Assembly: GCA_947034895.1 (NCBI GenBank)
Contig: OX344765.1
Span: 25,735,001 to 25,799,000 of the forward strand
DNA length: 64,000 nt
Reading direction: 5' to 3'
Source: Rhytidiadelphus loreus
Lineage: Eukaryota > Streptophyta > Bryopsida > Hypnales > Hylocomiaceae
Shown: in pieces, positions 22,561 through 32,980 of the stretch
Layout of the letters: every line of letters begins with the position of its first letter
How positions within the stretch are numbered: the first letter of the stretch is position 1
Notes under the pieces: model-generated
Told to the model about the DNA's origin: nothing
Seen by the model: only the letters and a program-made list of their open reading frames with translations
Database searches by the model: none
Translations under genes and position numbers: made by a program

Positions 22561-25500
22561 ATGGTAGTCCTTGTTGGACCGGAGACGGTCGCTTTCTCCT
22601 GCGTTGGCAGCAGCTGCAGTGTGAGGACGGATGTGGGAAACTCTAGGGTTAGGTTAGTGCGACCTTATGGAGAGAAGAGGGTTCGGTGTTTAGCTGGAAT
22701 TGGGAGGAGGCGGATAGCGAATGTGAAACTTCAAGTGAAATTGAATGGTGGCCCTTGGAATTCTAAGCAAGGCACGTCGTTGAGGAGAGCAGTGAGGTAT
22801 GCAATCCCCGGCTTAACTGTAAACAAAATTAAGTCCGATCGTGCAGAGTCATGATTATTCAGTCTTCACATCATAACGAAAAAAAGAAGCATTAGAGAAT
22901 CATTGACAAGCATTGCAGCTTTGATTAGTGTTGGATTTTCATCCTTTCTATTGGTTAATATCATACTGATGAGACCCTTAGTCACTGACCCGAGTGCCAA
23001 GACTGTGCAACTATATAACCACGATGTCTCTGACTTGGTTTCAAAACGTTGAATTTTCAAACTTTCACCATATTAAGGAAAGTGAATATCGGAGGATTAC
23101 TGAATATTGAATTCATAAATAGTACCTAGGCCCAGGAGCTGAATTGAAGAATTTTATGATTGTTTATATTCAAGAGGGATTAAATTAGGTAGAAATTGAC
23201 TATGGTATTTAGCATGAAGGTGATTCGTTTTTGCTTACAGATCACAAGGAGAAGATATGGAAGACACTTCTGAGGCCTCTACATCAGAGTCCGCGTCCTC
23301 AAAACAGAAGGATATGATGAATGGATGGGGTGTGAAAGCTGTTGAGGCTGCCTCTGCCATGCTTGTTTTTGGTCCTGGGGTTGATATGGCTAACAAGTCG
23401 GTTGGGTTCTCAGAAAGCTCAGCGATGGCATCGTTAAATTCAGTGAGTGTCATCTGCAAGTGGCTTGAATGTGTTCCATTTGAAATGTTAATCCATATGC
23501 TGAAATATAATAAACCTTGGGACAGGTGACAAGCACTCTGGCTCAGAAAACGTTTGATTGTTTTCTGAAGGTATGGTAAAGGATACTAGAGCTGTAAGGG
23601 ACCTGATCCTATCTCTTATTCTTACCCCTTACTAACAACAGCAACTCATCTATTTGGTAGGACCTGTTGGTGTTGACATGACATTGACTAAACTTTGGTA
23701 GGACCTGGTGGTGTAAACAAACTTGGCTAAACTTCTATGGCCACTGATTTTGAATGAATAGGGTTGTGTCTTCTGCGACTTACAGTGGTCTACAACATCA
23801 CATTTTGAAATTGAATTAGGAATTACATAGTGATAAAAATTAGATCTCGACATATTTGGCTCTAGTACTCAAAGATCTCTCTACTGCACTGTAGTGATCT
23901 TCGCAAAATCTTACTCTTTCAAATATTAAAAATGCTGGATGTGATGTTGATAGTATCCTCTACCTTAAAAGCCTGACCTTCATATTAATCGTTGTTTCTG
24001 GCAGATGCGACCTGGAACTATGTTGCTTGACAAGGTGGTCGGAGGATTCCGGTCAGGCAAGGTACGTACTTAAGAATGACTGATGGATGATGACTTCGAT
24101 GTTTTACAAAGTTCATATCAAGGTCAAGATTATGATATTTATAGCCATGTCTACAGTACTTGTATCGGAAACCTTAGCTGAATTCCAGAGGTTTGCTGAA
24201 GTTCTTATTAAAATTTCCAACTCTATTGACGCTTTGGAATCTCTCTTTTCCGCCTTTCAGAAAGATATAGAATGCTTTGTAGGAATCTTGACGTGGGCTT
24301 TTAGTGCTCTTCATAATCCTACCTCACCGATGTTTCCACATTAGGTCCGACTGTTGTTGCTGTGATCACTATTTTGCCATGACCACTTGGTCATTTTATG
24401 ATTTAACCTATTTTTTCTCTTGTTTTTGTGCAGTTTTTAGATAAGGTGGTGACCGTGGTCAGTGGACCCTTTGTCGTAAGTATGCGAACCATCTCATTAT
24501 CACACGCGCAATTTCATAGTAAACATGTGCTTTACTATGAAATTACGCTATAGTGGGCCCTTTGTCGGTTGTAGTTTGTCGAAGTTCATCTGTATCACTG
24601 ATTTCTAGTAGCATTGAGTCTAATAGGTGAGAATTAATCGCATCATCGGGATTTTTATATATGTGATTTCCTCTCATCGTTTAGTCGATGTCGGGTAATG
24701 TCTTTAGGTTTTATGTATCAACGGGCTTTGATCTACGATTGTGCAGGTGAACCCAGATGATTTGGAAAAGGAAGTGAAGGAGATCTTGGAAAAACCAGTA
24801 TGAATTTCAACCTTCCTTTGACTCATTGTAACTTGATGAATATGGAATTGTACTATATGTGTACATGAAATAAATTGGTTAAAAGCTCCACAATTGTTGA
24901 TATTCTTTATGTTTTTGCTATGTTTCATTGTTGCCTCTATTGTAGAGCTTCATTGTGGTTGAGTTTGTCAATCTTTGCGTCAATAGTGTCCCCCTTTTGA
25001 CCAGCTAAGTGGTTATTGGTTTCTGCAGCAAAGTTTTGAGGAATGGCGGAACGGATTCCTTGATAATTTTACGGACAGTATTGGCACCGCATTTGATGTG
25101 GTTGGTTCTCAATTCTATACTGCGGTGCCATCATGTATGATTTGACCTAGTGTTGTCAGTTAGGGTGGCTAATGAGTGGCAAATCCCAAGCCTATCTAAC
25201 TTTGTAAAATCGTCTATATTGTCCTTTTGTCAATTCTCCAAGTGCAATGTTACTAGATATCGATTCATTACGCCATTTTACTTTTCTGTATTTTGGGCAC
25301 GTATGTACTTCCTGAGGCTTTTATAGATTCATATTATACTACTCGATTTGCTACTTGTGACCTTTCCAAAGTGGACTTGAACTGTACCGCAGATAACTCA
25401 TCTTACACCTGAAGGTGTAAAAGATTCGGTTTCTACATCTTTTTCCGGTGTATTTGAGCTTGGAGCTGAAAGAGTACGTACACTAACATTGACATATATT

Positions 25501-28123
25501 ACTTTCTAAAATCAGTTTCAACTCATGCATTTATTGGATCATAGATGACAAAAGTGATACAACAGTCTTCCTGCACATGATGACGATTTCTGTTATCTGG
25601 TAGCCAATCTATGCTGATTTGTTTGACGTGGGCCTGCAGTTTGCAGCGTTTGAGATATCATCCCTTGTGGGACTTACTGAGAGATGGCTCATCTACATTC
25701 CTCTTGTAGTTTTACCAATGGCATGGTAATTATGCAGTCCTTCCTCTCTATGAATCGAATCTTCTTATTTTCTTTAGATATATTTGTAGGTTTGATCCAA
25801 ATGTGGTCTATATCAGATATGAAGATGCATGGAATTTAAAATTTTCAAAAGTCTGGTAAATTCATTAGTAAGTTGAATAGGGATGTGATGCTAATTTCTC
25901 ATTTGGATACTCACAGGCAAATGAGGGCTCGGAGTGCTGCTGCTGCAGTTGATTCGCAAGTCAGGTATTCTTGTTTGTTTGTTCAGCTTATATGATCATT
26001 GATCCTCGGGGCATGTACACTTCTTCTAGGAGATTTTGCTATGAAGTTTGGTTGTCTATAATCGCTTTGTTCTAATGCGTATTGCTTAACTACGGAAGAC
26101 GGATATCTTCATGGCTGTGCTTCAAGAATGGGGAATTAGGGATTGATTGGTCAATTTGTTGCATTAAATCGATTGGCTTTGAGATTCTAATGAACTTTCG
26201 ATCATGGATTTGGTTTGGTTCTGTTCAGAGAGGACAGGCGACTAGTTATTTCCGAAGAAACTGACGCAAAGGCCGAACGAGTCCGTCGAGAGCTAGAACG
26301 GATTAGATTAAAAGCATCTCTCTTGGAAATCATCAAATCAACAGGAGAGGTATGCAGAGAGTTTCATTTGAATGTTTCTTTGCTGCTATCTCTTTTGTAT
26401 AAATAGTCACTAGTATCGGTTCTTGCTTCTGGTAATGGTTAGCATGCCGGATCTTATACTTATAATTGCTTTCATCGAGTTACCTTTATTATATTCGTAA
26501 TAGGTCTATGATTACTTCAATTTATTTTATTTTTGTGGACAAAGCGATCCTGAACCTGGGTATGACGATCATTTATCCTGAAATGTAAGTACCGTCGTTC
26601 TTCCGCACAGGTTGCTCTGCAGCGGATGGAGAATGGTCCAAAACCGAAGAACTCAGAAATTACAACTATAGTGGATCAGTTGAAGACTATGAACCCTGGA
26701 TATGAAGTGAAACTTAACTCGCGAGACCCGGGATCAACAATGAGGTCCGGCAGTGGCAACGACGCTTTCTCCGACACCCCATCTGCTCCACAATTGGATG
26801 GCAACTGGAACTTAATGTAAGGCCTAACCCAGATTTTCTGGATAACCGTTTCATTGCAAATTGAGGTTTTGCATCGTTTATGGCAAGGTTGGGAGGCTTT
26901 TGATGTTAGAGATCCAGTGAAGCTAGGAATGATTTCATTGATCGTTTAATGTGTTGTTCTCCTTTGCAACCAAAGTCGGAAGTCCTTGTAGTTTTCTGCT
27001 AAAGGTTGCGTCCTTGCTTCGTCATTTTATGTGCATTTTAACATGGAAGCTTTTAGGATATAAAGTTCTATAAATAAGCTCTTTAAAGACTAGGTGCCCA
27101 ATCCTTGTCGATCTCACATTTAATACACTTGATTTGACGAAAGTCCTGACACTAGCATCCTTGTTGTGTCCCTTACAGATATGTATCACAATCACTTCAA
27201 AACAGAGATGTACCTCAAGTTCCAGGTGTTGAGATACATAACCCACGACAGCAAGTTTGGAATCAAGGGACAAACTCAGCACCATCTTTAGATGCTGATA
27301 TAGTAGGAAGCTCCCTCCTCATGGCGAAAAATGTTGCAGAGCTCAGGTGGCTTTCTATTCTGTCAAATTAGTTGTGTTGAATTTCTGGCTTATGTTTCAT
27401 GGTTTTGAAATGACATATAGGATTGATCTTATTGTGAAAAGTATAGTTTAGATGGGGCCAAACTTCACATCACCAGAATCAATGAAGAACATTGCATGTG
27501 TAGGTCAAAAAACAAATAAAGTTGTACTAAAGATAGTCCCCATATGACCACTCCACTGCCTAAATACTCATGAGGCTCATTTTGAGTTTCTTAACGGGTA
27601 AAAGGTTAGTAACCGTAAATATCTTTTCATTATGAGGTTTGTACGCTGAATTGTACTCTCTGTTAGTTTCTGGGAGATCTGCCAATGTGGGTATGCGAAT
27701 TCTCGTTCTTCTTACCCTTCAAATCGATTGCACTCAACTGAGGTAATTTTATTACTATCGTCTTGTGAGTTGCACGAGAGCATATCTGAAACCTGGCATG
27801 CAGTTTGTGAAGAAAGGCTGACTTGTCTCGTGGATGCTGCCTCCTACAGATTAGGACCTCTTGGACTGTTGGAGGTTGGCTTCCAAGGGAGCTGGGAAAA
27901 CTTACGCAATGGACAAGCTGGACTCGTCTCGTTTGACACATTTTTGATTCGCCCCAAGGAGATACTAGGCGCTCACTTCGGTGATGATTTGCCCTCCGTA
28001 AGTGTCGCTTTGCCGCAGGCCTTGCAAGCAACTGCGGAGTGGGACGTCCTTTACCTGGATGAAACTTTGCGAATCAACCGTGGTCAGCAAGATGACCTCT
28101 TTATTTTCACCAGAAATTCTTAG
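22561..28123 (+). CDS. PAP/fibrillin-domain plastid protein, 14 exons
   Basis: Exons in phase: 22561-22796, 23241-23442, 23526-23570, 24005-24061, 24434-24475, 24747-24797, 25029-25100, 25393-25473, 25640-25725, 25917-25964, 26229-26349, 26611-26816, 27179-27346, 27667-28123; 623 aa. The N-terminus is Arg/Ser-rich without early acids, like a chloroplast transit peptide. The hydrophobic RWLIYIPLVVLPMAW (about 277-291) is a probable membrane segment. From about 338, LLEIIKSTG, then IVDQLKTMNPGY, LDGNWNLIYVS and a C-terminal VLYLDETLRINRG.. match the PAP/fibrillin fold start, core and terminal signature. Fibrillins bind plastoglobule or thylakoid lipids. The first 330 residues are unfamiliar to me, and the protein is about twice the usual fibrillin length. 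The donor of exon 7 and the start of exon 14 are the least certain joins. Confidence 0.78.
24506..24548. repeat. Perfect short hairpin in fibrillin intron 5
   Basis: ATTTCATAGTAAA and TTTACTATGAAAT form a perfect 13-bp stem around a 7-base loop, extended by GCG/CGC near the ends. It sits in the intron after exon 5. The function is unknown; it may be a solo remnant of a TIR element. Confidence 0.7.
27399..27560 (-). repeat. Dispersed repeat family A in the last fibrillin intron
   Basis: Contains CATGGTTTTGAAATGACA, TCACATCACCAGAATCA, GAAGAACATTGCATGTGTAGGTC and AAACAAATAAAGTTG, the complement-oriented blocks of the family seen at 5130, 8745 and 10905. Confidence 0.55.
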
Positions 28124-28689
28124 ATCAGCATACCCTTGGTCAAACGATAGCTTGTCATTCTATCATGTTCGAGGATGAGGATGAGATGTAGTGTTGAGTG
28201 TTTACCCGTGTTGTCGTCATTCCATTTGAACCATTCCCTTGACTAGGTTAGGAAGCCTCCCTGACATTGAGAAGATGGTTACACTTACCAAATCAGTTAG
28301 CAATGTAGATACATACTCTAGTTCATGGAATCCCACCCGCAATGTATAATAGTGTTGAATTGGTTGACACTGGAATATCATCCATCCAAACGATGGAAAT
28401 TTTTCAAGTTCATTGCCATGCTTTGGTTACAATTACCAATAATGAAAGTGTTATGGTACCCATAGTGTTACTTGTCGTATCATTTAACTCAATCGAATTT
28501 TCATTTAGTTGATGATTAGAGTTCATGTTGGCAATTACTGTTCATGTGTTCATGTTTTTGATGGAAATTTAGTTGTCAATTAGATCAGCTGTTTATAACC
28601 AGGCAAAGATCCTCCCCATGCTGGGAAGGTATTATGCTTTGCTAGAATCTCGTTCACTGTCGGGATCCCTTTGGGATCTCTGCCTCATT
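28124..28689. other. Fibrillin 3' region, nothing further seen
   Basis: Downstream of the fibrillin stop codon; AT-rich, without a recognisable gene or bounded repeat. It probably includes the 3'UTR. Confidence 0.5.
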
Positions 28690-29216
28690 TGTAAACAATG
28701 TTATGTTAGTTGTTGCCATTTTAATGTTGGAAACACTAAAGTTTCATTATTGGTGTACTGTTTGTAGGAGAAGTCATCGGACAGAGCACGCTAAGTGTAC
28801 CACACGAATGCACGTATTGACTGAGAAACAATATTCTTTTGCTTCCCACTTCCAGTTCTATGATTCTTACACCCGTTCACCCCCCTTGTCCCTGCCCCCT
28901 TTCGAGCCCCCCTGCCTCCGACTAAACCCCCCCTGCCCCCGACTAATAAGTATTTACAGACTTGTGAGGAGGCAGTGGAGCATACTATGAAAGCTTAGTC
29001 GTCCAAAGAGCGAGTGGGTGAGATCGTCTGAGTAACTTTTCTCCAGCTTGCGCTCTTTGTGCTTGTCTCACTGGCAAAGACTTACTGCAGTTGGGTGACG
29101 TGAAGTTTTTGAAATGTTTTTGTATCAATCGCTCTGCACTCCAGTTCGATGGCTCCAACAAGCGATCAGCGTTGGACACGCTTCCTGGGGACGAAGTCCG
29201 GGTTTGTACGCACAGG
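28690..29216 (+). repeat. Duplicated segment with relatives at 42.8 and 48.3 kb; possible Cys-rich exon
   Basis: 28690-28850 resembles 42795-42985 (TTGTTGCCATTTT, ATTGGTGTACTGTTT, CGAATGCACGTATTG, AATATTCTTTTGCTTCCCAC). 28936-29112 resembles 48300-48472 (CCGACTAATAAGTA.TTACAG, GAGCGAGTGGGTGAGATCGT). The plus frame to 29216 reads DRLSNFSPACALCACLTGKD... and continues to a good donor (CAG|GTATGT) after GDEVRVCTH. It could be an exon of an unrecognised zinc-binding protein or a repeat-borne gene scrap. Confidence 0.5.
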
Positions 29217-30239
29217 TATGTTTCATAACGCAGTGATGGAATCAATTGTTCAGACTAATAAATGAGATTGCATAATATTAAATTTCAGCAAGTCTGTCAG
29301 TCGAAATTTCTTCGAGGGCTGCTCTCGAATTTCCCTTTGGCTTCATCATAATTAAAAGGTTTAGATTATTACGAAAATCTTGACGTGCATCAGCTGGATG
29401 CACAAACTACTGCTTGATCGAGGTCTTGAAAGTCTTGAAAGTCTGAAGGTTTTAACTCGTGTTTGTAGACGGCCTAGTTGAGTGCGGTGACCTCCCTGGT
29501 TCGTGGGTTACTAGCCGAGGTAATTGGTGTTCTAGATTGAGTAGTGGAGTTCCTTACACCGAAATCACTTTTGTAACTAGTTTTTCTTTTCTCTTCCTAC
29601 GAAAAATCCCTTTCTCTCTCAGCAATCCTGTCATTCCTCGTTGTTGCACATTTCAGCAGTTTTGTCACTTTGTAAGTTTTATTTTTTTTTAAAATTTGGT
29701 GAAAGAAATGGAGCTCAATTGCACAGAGAACCGGAAACAACCGCCAGGCCCCTAAGGGGACTGGACAAAAAGAAGAGAGAAGTGAGTTATTTTATAGTTC
29801 TGTCTCTTATTTTGATATTTCTATATATTTTGATATATCTTATTTTGATATGTCTCTTATCTTGTTTTCATGCACGATTTGGCCAATTGGCTGCGGCCAA
29901 AAGATGCTGCCTATTTTTTGTAAAGAAAATTTTCATTTTTTTTCGGTCAAAATAGACAGATTAAGTACTTCTGTATTTTAAGATCACTGATAGCCAAAAG
30001 ATGTTGCCTATTTTTTGTCACTGATAGCCAAATTTTACCTAGTTTTGATATAGATATCACCAAGTATCACATGAGTATTGAAGAAACTACTGGCTACTTC
30101 TCCGAAATGATAAAAAAAACACTGGGTATGTCTCTTTTCAGTCTTGTGAAATATGTATTCCATGCTGTTTCTATATATATAAACTTGCTTGCTTGTTTGG
30201 TTGCGTGTTTGATTCTTCGAATTCCCTGGAAACCAGACT
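29217..30239. other. Intergenic or intronic DNA, no gene seen
   Basis: Mixed composition, several T-rich tracts, a short repeated block (AGCCAAAAGATG.TGCCTATTTTTTGT at about 29895 and 29992). No coding exon can be supported. Confidence 0.45.
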
Positions 30240-30420
30240 TGTTTTCGTCTCCGAAGGTACCAGTGTTCGGATCACCAGCCTCGACGAGCTGCCGACAACG
30301 ACAAGAAAATGCGAAGCGCAGGAAATCTGTCAAGACTTCAAGAAGGCGTTGTCAACTGCGAAGACCCACTACATTCGATTTAGCTGACTTACTTCATGCC
30401 TGCTTGGTCAACAGCCCAGT
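30240..30420 (+). pseudogene. Decayed partial copy of the AP2-like gene
   Basis: The frame covering about 30325-30375 translates to EAQEICQDFKKALSTAKTH and corresponds to KAREVFEDFKKALKAATSM in the AP2-like ORF at 30997-31605, with supporting nucleotide similarity. The frame stops shortly after. It is read as a truncated tandem relative; the short match leaves room for chance. Confidence 0.4.
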
Positions 30421-30996
30421 GAATGTGGATATCTCTCTTGTCAAGAAGCAGCCGCTGCACCTTCACCTGCTTCAGTCACTAGACCCAAGGAGTTTCATGT
30501 TACGCATCTGTGCAAGATCAGTTACTACGCATCCGACTGCAACTATGTGGGTTGAAGATGCGCTTGCTTCAGATGATGACGGCACTCTGGAGGGACACGA
30601 TCATGATGTCTAACCCCCGTCGAAAGATTGCAGAATCTGTCCATGAAAGTTCTGCAATCTTTCAAGAGTGGTGGGTGCTCTTCAAACTTTTCTATCCGCC
30701 CGAGTCGTCTCTCTCAGTCAACCATAAAAATCATTTTCCAGCCGACCGATTCTTCAAGAATGTTTTAGCGTTATGGTACCCTCAACTTCATAGGACAAAA
30801 TGAACTTTCTAGATCTAGCTTTTCATGACGACATGACGAATCTCCACCTCCTATCAGCGTAGTAAATGATTCTACCCTCTCAGGTGTACTCTTTCAACTT
30901 CTTGCGCTCGAACCAATTTGCAATAGCTTCGTCATGCAACGAATTCCTTGTTAGCTTCCAGAAATAGAATTTAAGTTACAAAGATCGGCTCTCGGT

Positions 30997-31605
30997 ATGG
31001 GAAAAAGTCGACATCCCCGACAGACGAGACATCGCCGACCCTCAGTTCCTGGGGTTTACCGGAGGTCTAAAACAGACAATCACTCCGGGGAGACCATACC
31101 TCAAGGCAAGTGGCTGCCACGGATGAAGCCGCCCCGAGAGCAGTTAAGCTCTGGGGAAAAGCTTATTCACGACCATCTTCCTCTTGGTGGATACGATACT
31201 CCTCAAGATGCGAAGAATGTTCGTGACATCGCTGCTTTTTATTATGGAAAAGCTGAAGGAGAATTCGCCCTTCCAAACGGTCAAGTGTTCTCCATTCCTT
31301 CCATGAGTGAGAAGGAGAAGCAGAGTCTCCATGGCATCGAGAAAAGGAAGTGGGTCTGTCGCAAAGCGAGGGAGGTCTTTGAGGATTTTAAAAAGGCACT
31401 CAAAGCTGCAACGAGCATGCGAAATGGTGCATTGGTATCCCCCGAAGCTGCTACGACAGTTGTTGCTTCTTCCCCAGAGATTACTGGAAGCCAACAACAG
31501 CTTGCATCTCCTTCTCCCGAAGATTCCACACTCAACCAATTCTTGGAAGATCTTCGGTTTGACAATTTTGAAATAAGGCAAGGAACCCCATCCCATGACT
31601 TTTAG
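30997..31605 (+). CDS. Divergent AP2/ERF-like DNA-binding protein
   Basis: Single-exon frame of 202 aa from ATG 30997. Residues about 19-40 (PGVYRRS ... GKWLPRM) correspond to the YRGVRRR..GKW.A.I strands of an AP2 domain. Residues about 65-92 (GGYDTPQDAKNVRDIAAFYYGKAEGEFALP) correspond to its LGTYDTPEEAARARD.AA....G..A.FN.P half. Between the two lies an insertion of about 20 residues absent from ordinary ERFs. A helical KAREVFEDFKKAL segment and a Ser/Thr-rich, acidic tail follow, which could be an activation region. AP2/ERF proteins are plant nuclear transcription factors; this copy is divergent and its DNA specificity cannot be inferred. Additional upstream exons are possible. Confidence 0.6.
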   Translation: MGKSRHPRQTRHRRPSVPGVYRRSKTDNHSGETIPQGKWLPRMKPPREQLSSGEKLIHDHLPLGGYDTPQDAKNVRDIAAFYYGKAEGEFALPNGQVFSIPSMSEKEKQSLHGIEKRKWVCRKAREVFEDFKKALKAATSMRNGALVSPEAATTVVASSPEITGSQQQLASPSPEDSTLNQFLEDLRFDNFEIRQGTPSHDF

Positions 31606-31850
31606 GTGTCTTGAATGATACTATATCTGGAATAACAAATCAAATTAACTTGTATCTTGTTGCCATTTTCAATACTTCCATGATTCCACTGATGATCTCT
31701 TCTTGGGCTACTAAGTTAATTGCACCTAATTATGACCTATTTAACTCTATAGATTCTTGTGGATTCTTGCCATTATGATCCATAGTGTTGAAAATGGCAA
31801 CAAGTTTGACAACTTGATAAGTATTTGGTGTTCCAAAAAAGAATTCAATT
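31606..31850. other. Short AT-rich spacer
   Basis: 3' flank of the AP2-like frame. It contains a repeated pair AACTTGTATCTTGTTGCCATTTTCAA / TTGAAAATGGCAACAAGTTTGAC (about 31647 and 31790) in inverted orientation, perhaps a small TIR insertion. Confidence 0.4.
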
Positions 31851-32261
31851 GTGGTCTATTCTTGGCCTAATACTACCAATAGAATTAATATATGTTCAAT
31901 TCACAGGAATGGGTTCCATACTACATTGGATTTACTTTCACTACCGAGTTTGTCATGGGATGAGGGAGACGCTATTGGGTCAACCTCAAAGGAGACATGG
32001 GTTGAAGGAGGCGCTCTTGGGGCAACCTTAGAGGAAACGACCTCTATAGAAGTGGACTATCTACATCAACAACTATGGGAATCTCAAAGTTTGGAGTTGC
32101 AACAGCAATTGGATGAGGCTCACATGCAGATGGTGGAGTTGCAATGGCAATTACATGAGGCTGTAGTGCAAAACTTGGAGTTGCAACGTGAAAAGGAGTG
32201 TGTTGAAAGCAAACTGCGCCAATGTTATTTTTGCCTACAAGAACCATATTGGATACCATAA
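31851..32261 (+). pseudogene. Coiled-coil ORF fragment of unknown origin
   Basis: An open frame of 136 aa has a heptad-rich C-terminal half (LELQQQLDEAHMQMVELQWQ then LHEAVVQNLELQREKE), in which a unit of about 17 residues is repeated. The N-terminal part has no recognisable motif. It sits just outside the inverted arm at 32415. It may be the end of a transposon accessory gene or of a trihelix-like protein; I do not assign a function. Confidence 0.35.
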
Positions 32262-32980
32262 AATCTGTAAATTTTAGATGTATAACATCACATGAAGGGC
32301 ATCCAAAGTTAATTTTTACTTTCAGCACATGCTATTGATTCAGTTTAGTTTGAGTTTGAGATGAGATGGATTGAATAAGGATAGTCACTTGAGATCCTTA
32401 GAAAGTCCATGACTCATCAATGTATTGTAAATACAAAAAAGGCCTTATTCATTAAATTGAGACAAGTTCAAGTCTCATTTTAATGCATTCTATATCTAAA
32501 GTAAAAAGGAGTGTTCATTAAATTAAGACTCTTTAATAAATTGAGACTCAAAATTGTCAAAACACTACTTAATATATTTTGGTCCCACTTACAAAAGGAG
32601 TTACAACAAACTAGTCTCATTTTTATTTTGTTAACTTTTTATGAACATCAAAATATAATAAACCAAGAGGTTATAAAGTGAAACATTTCCTTTAATTGTG
32701 TAAAAATACCCCAAGCAAAGCTTTAGTGTACAATATTATTTGTATAACTTAACATTTCACATTAAATACATCAAAACCAAATATTTTTTTTGAAAGAAAA
32801 TGCAAATGCATTATATGGTAATGCAATAACAAGGAAATTATATACTATTAATAGAAATGAAAACTATTACATCGCCATAATATCTTGATGAAAACTACAT
32901 TGACAACATATATTTGTACTGAAAATAAAATATCTAAATGCGAAATGCATGGTAACTATATGAGTCTATAGAACTACAAA

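Noticed and set aside
27740..27802. Possible short intron (GTAATT...GCATGCAG) in the last fibrillin exon
   Set aside because: Splicing it out would put a stop codon directly after the junction; the unspliced frame runs on to the fibrillin signature.
30071..30613. 180-aa open frame upstream of the AP2-like gene
   Set aside because: Its frame conflicts with the AP2-related reading in the same DNA and it mixes hydrophobic and low-complexity parts; only the short AP2-related scrap is reported.
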